A stretch of DNA of 64,000 nucleotides from Nyssa sinensis (taxonomy: Eukaryota > Streptophyta > Magnoliopsida > Cornales > Nyssaceae), in NCBI GenBank assembly GCA_008638375.1, contig CM018038.1, positions 30,478,753-30,542,752 of the forward strand, written 5' to 3'. This document shows positions 43,220-54,911 of the stretch, in pieces. The notes under the pieces are model-generated. The model made no database searches. It saw only the letters and a program-made list of their open reading frames with translations, and was not told the origin of the DNA. Numbering within the stretch: position 1 is the first letter of the stretch; each line of letters opens with the position of its first letter. Made by a program: the position numbers and the translations under genes.

Positions 43220-45901
43220 CTACCAATAATCCCCACAACAACAGTGACCATTTTTAAAATGGTGTAAGCACTTCGAGTCACTAAGAAAGATTTCACACCC
43301 ATATGTCTTGGAGATATATTTGGCTGTCCTATGGCAGTCTCCACACATTCTCAGGTTCTTCACAATCCGTATACTTTGATATGCTTGAGGAGAGCCAGTA
43401 AGGGCAAAAGCAAGAGCAAGTTTTTCGCTGTGGATCCCACCAATTTCTTCCTTCTCTTCTTCCTCAATGCAAAGTCCATCATGAGAATCCGGTCTCTTGA
43501 TCTTTCCTGATATGTTTTTAATCCAAGAATATAGAATTTCTGTATTCGGGTTAGATTGGTCACCTGCAACAAAAGAATGGACCATGTTTTTAACTTCAAT
43601 CCAGCTCCAGCCTAGAGATTCTCTAATCTCATTCCTTTTTCCAGGCTTACTCACTTTTAAAGAATCATCAGAAATCCCACATAAGGCATATGTCTGTAAA
43701 ACTAATCTCTGAATTGAGGCATTCCCTGGTTCCAAATCAAGCATTCGTTCCCCTGCATAAACTGCCAATCTAATATTCCCATGAATCCTACAGGCAGTTA
43801 GTAAGGAAGCCCAGACAGAGGAGTCAGGCTCTATGGCCATATCTTCAATGAAATCAAATGCTTCTTCAAGCCTACCTGAACGACCAAATAAATTTATCAT
43901 AGCTTCATAATGCTCCAAACCAGGTAAAATATGATAATCGACAGTCATGCTAGAGAAAACTTGCTTCCCTTCATCAACCATACCAGCAAGACTGCATGCA
44001 TAGATGATACTCACAAAAGTACCTCTATTTGGTTTAAGTCCCACCTTTCTCAACTCATCAAAGAGGTCAAGTGCAGCATATGAACAGCCATGTAAAACAG
44101 AACCCGAAATCAGTGTGTTCCAGGTGATGATATCTTTGGTTGGAATTTTGTCAAATATGGTTTTTGAATATACTATGTTCCCTGACTTGGCATAAATGTC
44201 TATAAGAGAGTTTGCAACAGGTAGCTCTGACTCTAAATTTCTGCGCAAAACACAACCATGGATCTCTTTCACCTTTTTCGCTGCAATTAAATTTGAACAA
44301 GCCGGCAAAACGCTCAAAATGGTAACAGAATTGGGTCTGACACTGAAAGACTGCATTTTTCGAAATATCCTTAATGCCTTATTTTTGTGCCCATTTTGCA
44401 AATAACCAGCAATAAGAGAGTTCCATGATGCAGTGTCAGGCTTAATGGTCCCATCTTTCTGCATCCTCTGAAATAGATCCATGGCTTGATCCTCATCTCC
44501 ATTTTGTATGTACCCAGTTATCATCGTGTTCCACGTGATGACAGTAGGAGGTACATCCGATTCCTGCATTTTCATGAAAATATCATGAGCTTTGCCACAG
44601 TAGCCAGCTTGGCAATACCCTCCAATCATTGAGTTCCAAGTGTAGACATCTTTTTCTAAGATCATGTCAAAGACCTGCCGAGCAGCTTCAAGTTCCCCGC
44701 ACTTGGAATACATGTCAATGAGCGGATTTCCGACTAGTAAATCTTCAGAAAATCCTAGCTTAACTGCAACTGAATGGAGTTCCTTCCCATTCCTTATAGC
44801 CTTAAGAGATGCACACGCTGAGATTGCACTCACAAGTGTAATTCCATTTGGTTCAACTCCTGCCAAAAACATCTCCCGGAACAGTTCCAATGCCTGATTT
44901 CTCCTGTTATTTTGAGCAAACCCTGAAATCATGGAGGTCCAAGTGAAGACATCAGGAGTAATCCCAAAACTCTCCATCTCCTTTATCATTTCCATCGCAA
45001 GATCACAATTTCCCAACTGATTATAATTTGTTATCAGTATATTCCAAGTTACCAAACCTGGTTCAATCCCTTCTTCATACATTAGATCAAACAATCGTCG
45101 TGCTTCTCCAATCTCCCCATCCTGACAATACCCGGATATAATTGAATTCCAAGACACCCTGTCCTTAACCTCCATATTATCAAAAAACCTCATCGCAGAG
45201 CTCAACCTCCCACATTTTGCATACACAGCCAAAAGTGAATTGCTAACACGGGTTTCACAATTCATCCCACATCGAATCACTATCGAATGTATCAACTTCC
45301 CAGTCTCAACTTCCCCACAATTTCCACATGCCTGCAAAATCTTTGGAAACAGAAAATCATCGGGGACAATTCCCTCTTCCATCATCGAAAAGAAAAGGTC
45401 TACGACTTCCCTCCACCTCCGCTCTCTTGCACATGCACCAATCATGGCCGACCAACTGTACAAATTTCGTTCACGCATTCCGTCAAACACCTTACGGGCA
45501 TCTACCAAAGACCCACATTTAGCATACATACTAACCAATTTAGTCTCAACAAATGGATCAGACTCCCTTAGAAAATCAACATGCTTATGTAGCTTTCGGC
45601 CTAAATGGATTGAATTTGTGTAAATGCAAGACTGTATTAAGGCGGTGAAGGTCGAGGGACTTACCTTCACCTTGGACCCGCGTTGGGCAATGGAGTCAAG
45701 GGCAGTTATGGCTTCGCTGAGGCGTCCGTTTTTGCAGAGGTAATTCAAACTGGCTTCTGTGATTCTTGGGTCGGGTTTTATGGACACAGGTTCCTGGGTC
45801 TTGTTGAAAGAGATTTTGGGTTTGACGAGTTCTGATGAAAATTGTTTGAAAGGTATTGCTATTCGAGGTTTCGAGTTGTAGGGGATGATCAGACCCTCCA
45901 T
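43220..45901 (-). CDS. DYW7: PPR protein, PLS class with E/E+ and DYW domains (At1g19720-like)
   Basis: Intact single-exon gene of 893 residues, ATG at 45,901. Tandem P, L and S pentatricopeptide repeats run from about residue 75 to 650 (e.g. FVETKLVSMYAKCGSLVDAR, SWNSIISGYCQDGEIGEA). E/E+ motifs follow (about 655-770, with SWIEVKNMVHSFVAGDQ). The last ~125 residues are a DYW domain with the cytidine-deaminase signature HSE...CGDC, a CCC near the end and terminal GDYW. Such proteins are organellar RNA C-to-U editing factors: the repeats read the RNA, DYW deaminates. Target and organelle cannot be told from sequence; the N-terminus is only weakly transit-like. From memory it closely parallels Arabidopsis At1g19720 (DYW7, PCMP-H51), including unusual repeats such as GLVTWNILITNYNQLGNCD. 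Only about 295 bp separate the ATG from a gypsy LTR, so its promoter may overlap transposon DNA. Confidence 0.97.
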   Translation of the reverse strand: MEGLIIPYNSKPRIAIPFKQFSSELVKPKISFNKTQEPVSIKPDPRITEASLNYLCKNGRLSEAITALDSIAQRGSKVKVSPSTFTALIQSCIYTNSIHLGRKLHKHVDFLRESDPFVETKLVSMYAKCGSLVDARKVFDGMRERNLYSWSAMIGACARERRWREVVDLFFSMMEEGIVPDDFLFPKILQACGNCGEVETGKLIHSIVIRCGMNCETRVSNSLLAVYAKCGRLSSAMRFFDNMEVKDRVSWNSIISGYCQDGEIGEARRLFDLMYEEGIEPGLVTWNILITNYNQLGNCDLAMEMIKEMESFGITPDVFTWTSMISGFAQNNRRNQALELFREMFLAGVEPNGITLVSAISACASLKAIRNGKELHSVAVKLGFSEDLLVGNPLIDMYSKCGELEAARQVFDMILEKDVYTWNSMIGGYCQAGYCGKAHDIFMKMQESDVPPTVITWNTMITGYIQNGDEDQAMDLFQRMQKDGTIKPDTASWNSLIAGYLQNGHKNKALRIFRKMQSFSVRPNSVTILSVLPACSNLIAAKKVKEIHGCVLRRNLESELPVANSLIDIYAKSGNIVYSKTIFDKIPTKDIITWNTLISGSVLHGCSYAALDLFDELRKVGLKPNRGTFVSIIYACSLAGMVDEGKQVFSSMTVDYHILPGLEHYEAMINLFGRSGRLEEAFDFIEDMAIEPDSSVWASLLTACRIHGNIRLAVYAGERMLDLEPGNASIQRLVLQTYALCGISDDSLKVSKPGKRNEIRESLGWSWIEVKNMVHSFVAGDQSNPNTEILYSWIKNISGKIKRPDSHDGLCIEEEEKEEIGGIHSEKLALAFALTGSPQAYQSIRIVKNLRMCGDCHRTAKYISKTYGCEIFLSDSKCLHHFKNGHCCCGDYW

Positions 45902-46196
45902 TGTTGAATTCGCTTATTCGTTTTCTGAACTTTGGTTTTTGACTGGAGGTAACGTTCGGATTGTTGGAGTGCAGAGATGTGGAGGCTAGACCACCACATA
46001 ACCAGGGAGAGATCTTCTGTAATCGTTTACTCTTATGATTCCAGCCGTTTCCCAATTCTAGGTGGCCACGTCAAATTGCATAGAGTTGCTTTGACTTTTT
46101 CCTTTTGGGTTAAATACATTTTTATTGAAAAAGGTTTTTTTTAATAGAAGTATATCTTATAGAGACTTATTTTTTATTTTTTAATTTTTGGGTAAT
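45902..46196 (-). promoter_or_regulatory. PPR gene upstream region, truncated by LTR
   Basis: The only non-transposon DNA between the PPR start codon and the gypsy 5' LTR. No clear TATA box was identified. A minus-strand open frame running across the ATG (46,055-45,696) is in another frame and is not a gene. Confidence 0.5.
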
Positions 46197-46724
46197 TGAT
46201 GGACCATAAAGTGACAGATCAATTCAAACATAACACGTGTGTGTATATAGCACTCGTATATACAGACCAAAAAGGACTCTTCTATCCAGTACTAGACAAA
46301 CACACGGGGTTCAGAACTTCTTTGTTTGGAATAAGCGCAAGATCTCTAGTCATACCTCTAGAGCAGAAATGTGGAGTATCTATAGGAAGGGTTCCTGAAT
46401 TGGTCACCACCGCCTTCCATGTCATACCGACCTCAGAATAAGAAAACAGAGTTCAACATGGCACCCACTATTTTCAGATATCTCCAAATCCTTATTTCTA
46501 CGCCTCCGAATCCTATTCAACTTAGGAAATCTGCAGCCTATAAATAAAGCCTTAAGGTATGCTTTCAATTTACATTCAATTAATTCCTTTCAATTATAGT
46601 CTTTTTAATTTGCTAATTTTATCATCGGAGCGGCTATCATCAGAGCCTACTTGCTGACCCTCTGACTTTGAGTTCTTGACAGGTGACAAAGAACGGAAAT
46701 TCCACTGATCAAAAGTGCAACATC
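46197..46724 (+). mobile_element. Tat element 5' LTR (about 528 bp)
   Basis: It starts TGATGGACC, has a TATAAATAAAG box at about 46,540, ATCGGAGCGGC and CTGACCCTCTGACTTTGAG in the R/U5 part, and ends near AACATCA just before the PBS. The exact start is uncertain because no second copy is available to compare. Confidence 0.55.
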
Positions 46725-46745
46725 AGTTCGGTGCCGTCTGTGAGA
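46725..46745 (+). other. Tat element primer binding site
   Basis: TTCGGTGCCGTCTGTGAG is close to the TTGGCGCCGTCTGTGGG motif that follows the 5' LTR of many Tat elements. Confidence 0.6.
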
Positions 46746-46815
46746 ACGAAAATCATTTTTGCTAACTTTCTTCTTCGAAAGCAACAAATCTTTTGTCTTT
46801 TTCTTTTAAAAAAGC

Positions 46816-48260
46816 AATGGCTCAAAATCCCTGAAATCAGCCTCCTACTGGAAGAGGAAGGAGGCAAACACCCAGTCACCTACAACAGTAACTTGATCAG
46901 ATTTAACGACAATCCGATCAGATGCAAGAACAATTTGTTGTCATGTCCCAAGCTCTGGCTTTGTTGGCCTAGAACCAGCGAAACAATATCCCTCTTCCTC
47001 CTCTTACCAACGTTGCTAATGAAGGGACTCAGCCTCCCGCCACCACTATGGGCGGAGGACCTCCCAATGAGGAGATCCCTAACGTGCAGTCATTACACTC
47101 CCATGGTACCACTTACATAGGAGTTGACCCCCAGACATCAACAACTGTAGGGAGAAGGATGCCCGTTTTTCATCCAATTGTCCATTATCAAAGCAGAACG
47201 AGGATCCCAACTCTAGCAACTTCGGAGGCCGATCCAGCGCCACAAGAGTTCCAGCCTCAATAGGCACTGACTCCTCTAGTCCTAGGAGCGCAATGTCCTA
47301 CCGCCAATATCGGACAAATTCAACCCCTGAATATAGGGTCTAAAGGTTCAGGACAAGGTCAACAGCGGGGCTTAAACCCACGACCAGTCCTACCAGAGTT
47401 CCTCAGAGGACAAAAGAGATAGCATATTCCCAGGAACAGACCTTCTTTACCAGAAGGATCCTCGCCCCTCCAGACCAGGATGAACTGGGAAAGCTGCTCG
47501 GGAGGTTTGCCACACCATTCACCTCTGCCATAATGACAGATAAACGGCCAAAGAAGTTCGTTGTCCCAAAGTTCACCCTCTACGATGGATCTGAGGACCA
47601 TAGAGACCATCTATCTCATTACCAACATATAATGGCTCTACATAGGGTTACTAACGCCTTCATGTGTCGAACCTTCGTGACGAGCCTCAAAGGTACCGCT
47701 CTGAAGTAGTTCCACAACCTCCCCTAAGAATCGATCAACAATTTTCATGAGCTCAGTAAGTGATTTCTTGATTGATTCCTGACCAGCAAGAAGTTAAGGA
47801 AATGACTAGAATTCCTGTTAATGGTGAAGCAAGCAAATGGAGAGTCACTGCAGGAGTACATTGCTTACTTTAATACCAAGCTCACAAAGATAACGGATTG
47901 CAGCCCAAGCTTCCTAGTGGTAGCTCTTACTTCTGGCCTAAGGCCTGGACGCTTCCAAGATTCTTTGACAAAGAATCCTCCCGTCGACATGACGGCACTC
48001 ATGGAACAAGCACGAAAATACATAAACTTGAAGGATACAAAAATGTCCTTTCGAAAGGTGAAAGAGCAGGCTTAGAAGGATGATCAAGTTCAAAAGAGGG
48101 ACACCAACGCAACTAGGAAGAGGGTTAGGAGTCCCGACAAAAGGGTGGCATCCAGAACCTAGAACAATCCTAATACAGACATCCAGGCCTCTAAATGCCT
48201 CCTTCACTTATATACTCCAATAGATACAGACCCGTGAGGACTTGAAGTGGCCAGAGCCAT
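46816..48260 (+). pseudogene. Tat element gag
   Basis: The frame opens at ATGGCTCAAAATCC (46,816) and is broken by several stops. The capsid core is recognisable: KFVVPKFTLYDGSEDHRDHL (47,550 onward), LHRVTNAFMCRTFVTSLKGT, then after two stops VKQANGESLQEYIAYFNTKL and ALTSGLRPGRFQDSLTKNPP (47,824-47,990), ending MEQARKYINLKD. This is a Retrotrans_gag capsid. A zinc knuckle is not evident. Confidence 0.8.
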
Positions 48261-48668
48261 TAAAGAGCAATCTTGACACTAGAGATCAAAACAAGCATTA
48301 TGATTTCCACAAAAAGCATGGGCACGCCACTAACAAATGCAGAGCTTTCAAGCAAGAGATTGAAAATCTCATCAGAAGATGATGACTACAGAAGTTCATC
48401 TGACGAGATGGGAGGCAGAACCTCCGTAATGACAAACCACCACAAAGAAAGTAAGAACATAGGCCTGAACAGAGGGAGCTTCAGAACGATCAACCACGCC
48501 AAAACAATCAAGTCATCTTTGTCCTCCATGTTGACAATATGGCGACGAGATTGTTTAACCGAGCCAGGAAAAAGGTATGCTCGGGAGGCAAGAGCATAAC
48601 CACATGTCCTCCAAATCTCAGCCATTGACAAGAAGCTAAAGTCAGGACCACAAATCCAGTTCTCAAAA

Positions 48669-49058
48669 TTGGATCTTGTTGGGGTACATTGCCCTCATAA
48701 TGATGCTCTCGTCATCTCGCTCAAGATCGCCAACTTCGAGATCATAAGGGTTCTTGTGGATATCGGAAGCTCCACTAACATACTGTTCTATGAACCTTTC
48801 AAACACATGAAGCTCAACCTCAACGACATTAGAGCTACCACCACTCTAATGGAAAGATTCGATGGGAACCTCAGCACCCCCTTGGGCAAAATAGACCTCC
48901 CGACCACAACGGGCCAGAGGGATATACAGAAGACACTGATCTCTGAGTACATGGTCCTGGACTCAAAATCCCTCTATAACGTCATCATAGGGAGGCCCTG
49001 GCTCTATCAAATGGGAGCAGTCACTTCAACCCTCTACCAGTGCTTGAAGTATGTTTAG
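48669..49058 (+). pseudogene. Tat element aspartic protease
   Basis: HNDALVISLKIANFEIIRVL is followed by VDIGSSTNILF, the active-site region (the family reads VDGGSSAN; the D is kept and the next residue changed), then YNVIIGRPWLYQMGAV, the flap/ILGRPWL block. The frame ends at a stop after LYQCLKYV; the conserved continuation is in the 49,257-49,497 piece. Confidence 0.85.
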
Positions 49059-49256
49059 AACGATAAAGTCTTTTCCATTAAGGGCTATCAGCCAACCGTC
49101 CGGGAATGCCATGCTCTCGCACTAAAAGAAAAAGCCTCCAAATAACAATTACAATACCCTCGTGAAGGAGGAAGTCCTACACTTTTCGACTTTCATGAGA
49201 CAGAAGAGTGCCCCTCCAAGATCAATGAGCCATTAAGCCCTAGGGGAAGGGACACC

Positions 49257-49502
49257 ATGGCCAAACTAATAGAGGAGCCCATCAAAGTACTTGTTAGCAC
49301 TGAAGGGAGGGAACGATATCTACAGATTGGCTTAGATTTGTCTCCCTCCAAGCAACAAGAAATTGTTGAATTTCTGAAGAGCAATCTGTCGATATTCGCT
49401 TGGGAGACCAAAGATATGGAAGGGATAAATCCTAACCTCATCTCTCATAAGCTAATGACAGACCCAGACCATCCTCTGGTGAGACAAAAAAGGAGGACGT
49501 TC
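49257..49502 (+). pseudogene. Tat element pol linker and start of RT (left of the nested LTR)
   Basis: LQIGLDLSPSKQQEIVEFLK and NLSIFAWETKDMEGINPNLI lead to VRQKRRTF, where the solo LTR cuts the frame. The next RT residues are at 54,912. Confidence 0.9.
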
Positions 49503-49909
49503 TGTAACACCCCGATCCCGTGAAATTAATAATTATTAATTAATACTGACTTACAGAATGATTTAGGGAATTAATCATAATCCCGACGGTCGCCATAGAC
49601 CGATTAAATAAAGAAAATGTCTGGAGGGAAGGGTACTTTACCCGAACCCAAATTACTGATTAATTCGGTAAAATAACGCCGTTTTAATACTAACAGAACC
49701 CGAATTAGCTAACCCGGGAAATCCCGAATGACTAATAAATGATACGGAACCTCTGACACTGAAGATAACTGAAATATGAAACTCTCGGAACAAACCGCAT
49801 CGAAAAAGGAGTTACGGAATGAAAGTTATGTAGCAAACACTGAAACTGAATTAATGCGCAGCCAAACGTGGCCTTAACCAAAAATGGTGAAAAATGGGCC
49901 AAATGGGAG

Positions 49910-49988
49910 GCCAAGGGAATTGAACCCTTGACCTTTGAGAGGGAATGAATTTTTCTCAAAAAGTTTACCAACTGGGCTGCCATTACTT
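49910..49988 (-). other. tRNA-like segment with A and B box motifs inside the LTR
   Basis: Minus strand: TGGCAGCCCAGTTGGTAAA resembles a pol III A box (TRGCNNAGTGG-type), and about 35 bases later GGTCAAGGGTTCAATTCCC resembles a B box (GGTTCAANTCC). It is not a valid tRNA cloverleaf by eye. It probably derives from a tRNA or SINE absorbed into the LTR. Confidence 0.45.
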
Positions 49989-51619
49989 TGTGCATATATA
50001 TACAACTCAATTGTATATATCTCTGAATTGCCCAACTTGCCCAACTTGCCACCCAAAGCAACCAATGAGGTTACATGCAAACCCCAAATGATGGATTACA
50101 TCATCTCCCACCAGCTACTCCATTCTCTGATTCCCAATCACCTCATTGACCTACCTACATATAGTGATATATATGTATAAGTGTATATACCTTATGCATA
50201 AAGAATTGGTGATTTACTTGGGTTACAAAAAGAAGTCTTGGGTGTAAATCAGAAATGGAGAGAGTGACAAAGCTGAAGGTTTGCATGTAGCCGTGAGACT
50301 GATTGTCTAGAGAGAGAAAGAACCTGCTAGAGAAAATCCATGTGTGAGACCAAAGTGTGTGCATGCATGAGTGTGTGGAGGTCTCCATTGGAGGTGCACA
50401 AAAGAAGGAAGGAGCAGAGGCACTCTGACTGGACTGAGACACAACCGAGGACCCTATACTAAACCATGGAGGACAGTGGTCGACCCTAAGGTATAAACAC
50501 CAAAATTCTGAATTTTTTTTCCTCTTAAGTTTTGCTTGCTGTTTCAGTCAATTGAGGCCATATAAATTGCATGCATAAGCTACTGTGACACCTAGGGACG
50601 GATTTAAATAGTTTGAGAGAGCCTAGAAGGCTCGAAACACACCCTCCATTAGAAACTGCCATTGACGACCTCCCATACAGCAGGTCTGATTCGACCCTAG
50701 CCAAACCCATTTTGGCTTGCCTAGACCTGTTCTAGACCTCAAGAGGGTTCTAAAAACCCTGGACCGCGACCCCAACGCTTAGGTTAAGACCCTCAAAATC
50801 GGAGTTGCAGGTTTCGGCCATGAAACCCAGCCACTGTTTAAGACTCCTAAACTAGATTTTGATAATGGGACTTGAAACCACATGACTCAAGGATCATTTT
50901 AAAACAAATCTCACAACATTTGGTTGAGAAATAAGGATTTGCAACCGAGTTGCAGGTCCGGTTAATCCCCACCTAGATCAAGCATTTTGGCTTGATTCGA
51001 AGCCCAATACCGATGCCAAAATGATGGCTTCACATCCAGAAACGTTTTGGAATAAAAATCAGTTGGAAACCCTACCTGAAACTCCACGAAAATGGAGGAA
51101 ACCGGAACTGGGAATTAGGGCAACCGAGGGTAATTTAATGAAGAAGACGACCGAGTTGACTCGCTGCCTTGAGCCGAGTCAACCGGGCCAACTCGGATAC
51201 GTGTCGCCTCAAGACCGTGCCACTGTTTTAATAAAACTGCACCGTTTTGATGTTTGATGTTTTAAATTTAAATCAAATTCTACCTGTTTGGTTACGGTGA
51301 TAACAAATTGAAATTGAATTGGGCTAATCCTGAACACGGATAGGGGGCAAATTGAGGTTAACTAGAATATTTAATTCCGGTTTTTCTGAAGGAACTGAAC
51401 CGGTTGGTTCTTGATGGTTTTGGACCGGTTCAACTGATGAACCCTTGAACCCTTGGGTTTGAACCCCTAAATTATGAAATTATATTTTTGACCCCTAAAG
51501 TTCCTAAAATTACGGATTTACCCCTACTGTTTGACAGAATTGCATAGTGGCCCAGACCTTTAAAAATTTATACATTTAAGCCCTGAATAAATTAATTAAA
51601 TAATAAAATTATTATTTTA

Positions 51620-52800
51620 TTAAATAGGTAAAATTACGATTTTACCCCTGGACATTAAATATGTCAAACGGAGTCCAAATAAATTAAATGAATAGTGTAT
51701 TTTCACTATTTCAAATATTCCGGACTCAATGGCACAGTCCGATTTTGGAAATACAGTCCCGAAAAATACAGACCCGTAAGTGATAAATGACCGAACTGCC
51801 CCTGATGGCACCCAGACCCAAATAAAAATGTCAGATAGCCTATTTTGACTATCTCGGGCATTCTGGACTCAACGGTGAGGTCCGTTTAATGAACTGAGGT
51901 CCCGAAAAATACAGACACGTAGGTGTAAATGACTGAATTGCCCTTAATGATACCCAGGGCCGATTAAACATAACAGACAGTCCAATTTCACTATGTCGGA
52001 CGCTCTGGACCCAATGGTGAGGTCCATTTTATGAACTGACGCGTCGAAAAATACGACACATGAAATTACCAAATTACCCTGATACCGTACGAGACCTAAA
52101 CAAAGTCCGATTGGGACGAAACTGATACCGGTAGGAGCCCAGACACTGGTGAGACTGTATACTTGATTAGATGACGAATCGGGGTCAGAATTACACAAAA
52201 CGTAAAATGACCAAAATGCCCTTGAGCATTGTAAGTGCAAAGTAGAGGTCGAATAAAGGTCAAACTGATCTGATAAATTATCATAGGGATAATTATGAAC
52301 ACTGAAGTGCTAAATAAGACTCCGAGACAGTCAACGCGTAAAACGAGAAATGACCAATGTGTCCCGACGATCTAAAGCAGATACCAAATGAAGTCCAAGG
52401 GACTTACAAATTTATACATGAGATATATAGGACGTTCTGAGGACCATGATAGGGTCCGGGGCAAAAATGATAAAATTACTATTTTGCCCCTAAGACTAAA
52501 TAAGTACCCAACTGATACCGATTAAAGTCTAAAAGACTTAAAACTTCATATATACGATATATGGGATATTCTGAGGACCATAATAGGGTCCGGGATAAGA
52601 ATGACAAAATTACTATTTTGCCCCTATGGTTAAAATGAGAACCTAACTGATACCGATTGGAGTCCAAAGGACGTAAAACTTTGTACTTAAGATATAAAGA
52701 CTATTCCGAAGACCACGACAGGGTCCGGGACAAGAATGGTAAAATTACCATTTTGCCCCTAAGGTTGAATGAGTGCCTGACTGATAACAACTGAAGTCTA
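51620..52800. repeat. Degenerate tandem repeat in the solo LTR, about 135-bp period
   Basis: The motif AAATTAC(T/C)ATTTTGCCCCTA and its variants (AATGACCGAACTGCCCCTG, AATGACTGAATTGCCCTTA) recurs near 51,630, 51,786, 51,927, 52,062, 52,204, 52,350, 52,470, 52,606 and 52,741, with GGACCATGATAGGGTCCGGG-type blocks between the last copies. Confidence 0.75.
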
Positions 52801-53499
52801 AATGACTTAGGATATAATCCTAATAATTGCTAAGCCTAATTAAAGAATGAAATAGCCTCAGGTGAGACCCAATGGAAGGGCGATAGGCTACTAGGCTATC
52901 TTAGGTAATCCGATAGATACCTAAGATGACGAATGAGACCTGAATGGATGAGTTCTGATCTGTCTGTGATTGATGACTATTATTCAGGATATACATGGAG
53001 ATGCCTGACGTACCTGGAGGTTATCGGATTATTTATGCAAGGAAATAAGCGTAAAGTTTGTGAGTAACTCCTGACACTGTACTGTATTTTGATTCACTGT
53101 CTGTCCTTTGTGAGTAACTTCTGACACTGTTTTGATACTGTCCCTTGATTTACTGATCTGTTTTGAATGCAATTATTTACGTGCAATTATTTAAATGCAT
53201 GCCTTTTCGTACTATATCACTTATGACATGGTTTTAGTCTTTTTAAATAATTGACTATATTCCTGATCCCTGTGCTAGCATTCCGTACTGTTTTGCCCGT
53301 TTTGAACTGTTGAGATAAAATGGATATATTGAACCATTATTTTCGAAACGATTAAATAAACCATGTGATATAGGCAAAGAACAACATTTTGTTGTATCGT
53401 ACCGCTTTGTATAGTATATTGTCTGAATGCTATATTGTTCAAATGTATGTACTTATTGTACACCCTTTGTACCACATTCCACGTGATGTGCTTGTGTCC

Positions 53500-54190
53500 T
53501 TCGAATTAGGAATTCCGTTCAGTTCGGTTATGTGCTGTCCGTTAATGATATGTCTGCTCTCGATTGATATGTTCCGTCCGGTTCTGACATGTTCCGTCCG
53601 TTGATGATCTGTCTGTCTTGATTGATATATGGTCCAGTTCCGTTATGATCTATCCGTTGATGATATGTCTTTGCTTTAACTAATGTTTTGTTCTGTTCGA
53701 TTCTGTTATGTTCCGTTCATTGATAATGTGTCTGCCTTGATTGATATATGGTCCAGTTCCGTTGTGTATTGTCCGTTGATGATACGTCTGTCTTGATTGA
53801 AACATTGTTCAGTCCAGTTATGATTTGTTCCGACAGTGATGTGTCCCTGACTTGATTGTTATATTGTTTCTACCCGATTCCGTTATGTTGTGTCCTGTTC
53901 ATGATTGTCTGTGTCTTGATTAGTGTATTGTTTCCGTTCGATTCTGTTATATTCCGTCCGTTGATGATGTGTCTGGCCTGATTGATAAATGGTCTAGTTC
54001 CATTATGTTTCCGTCCTGTTATTGGTATGCCTTGTCTTGATTGATCTTGTTCAACTCCGTTATGTTCTAGCCATTGATAATATGCCCTGTCTTGACTGAC
54101 TTATTGTTCCCACTCAGTTCCGTTATGATTCGTTCCGTTAATGAAGAGTCTGTGTCTTGACCGATATTTTAGCAATAGTTATTGTTCTGA
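53500..54190. repeat. Degenerate tandem repeat in the solo LTR, about 60-bp period
   Basis: Units contain GTCTGTCTTGATTGATAT, TGGTCCAGTTCCGTTATG and TCCGTTGATGATATG in varied forms; about eleven units. Confidence 0.75.
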
Positions 54191-54911
54191 TCGATTGGTT
54201 ATGTCATGTTTCGATCCGTTTGTATTCTCTGTTCGATTCTGTTTTATTGTACTAGACTGCTTAGGAAATGGACTTATAAAAATAGTTATGTTTGAAATGA
54301 CTAAATTATCCATGTGCCTTGGAAACACAAAACTGGTTTTGAAACCCATGATAGGGAATCTGTGTTACTCACTGGGCTTATTTAAGCTCACCCCATTATT
54401 CTGACATTTTTCAGGAATTACCTCCATTGGATTAGAAGGTACTATGACATGACGTGAATAGGCTAAGTGGCATCGCAAGTAAGGATCTGACAGCACTGAA
54501 TTGTAGAGACTGGTTTATTGTGGATTGAACCTGGTTATTCCGGTGAGTGGTATGTTATGACTGACTTGACTGATATATACTAGATAGACATGGCTCATGG
54601 AACTAATGGTACTCTAGAGATATTAGATCTGCTCTGTTGTTATATGCTTGATTTTAGATATGCTCTGAGATTAGAATTGTTGACTGATTGGATTTAGTCT
54701 TGCTCTGTGATACATATACTTATGATGGATAAGTGAGTTGCATTCCCGTGACACAAAAAAAAAAGTTTTAAATTCCGCTGCATCTGACCCTACAGTTGGA
54801 GTGCAATTCGTCGGAAAGTTCAGAATTTGCCTTTGGTTGGTCGCGTCGCGACTGATTGGCAGTCACGTCCTCGACATCTGCGTAGGGTGGGGTTCGGGAT
54901 GTGACACGTTC

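Larger units (their letters stand above)
49503..54906 (+). mobile_element. 5.4-kb solo LTR (chromovirus/Tekay-like)
   Basis: It begins TGTAACACCCCGATCCCGTG and ends GGTTCGGGATGTGACA (TG...CA). It is flanked by the perfect 5-bp duplication CGTTC (49,498-49,502 and 54,907-54,911). Neither PBS, polypurine tract nor any gag/pol domain is present, so it reads as one very long LTR left by recombination. Internal features: AT-rich promoter-like region about 50,155-50,200; a nine-copy ~135-bp repeat; an ~60-bp repeat block; and GTTACTCACTGGGCTTATTT with CTCACCCC near 54,363, the usual R/U5-type region of such LTRs. It interrupts RT of the Tat element and is therefore younger. Superfamily assignment is by termini and general look. 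Confidence 0.8.
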
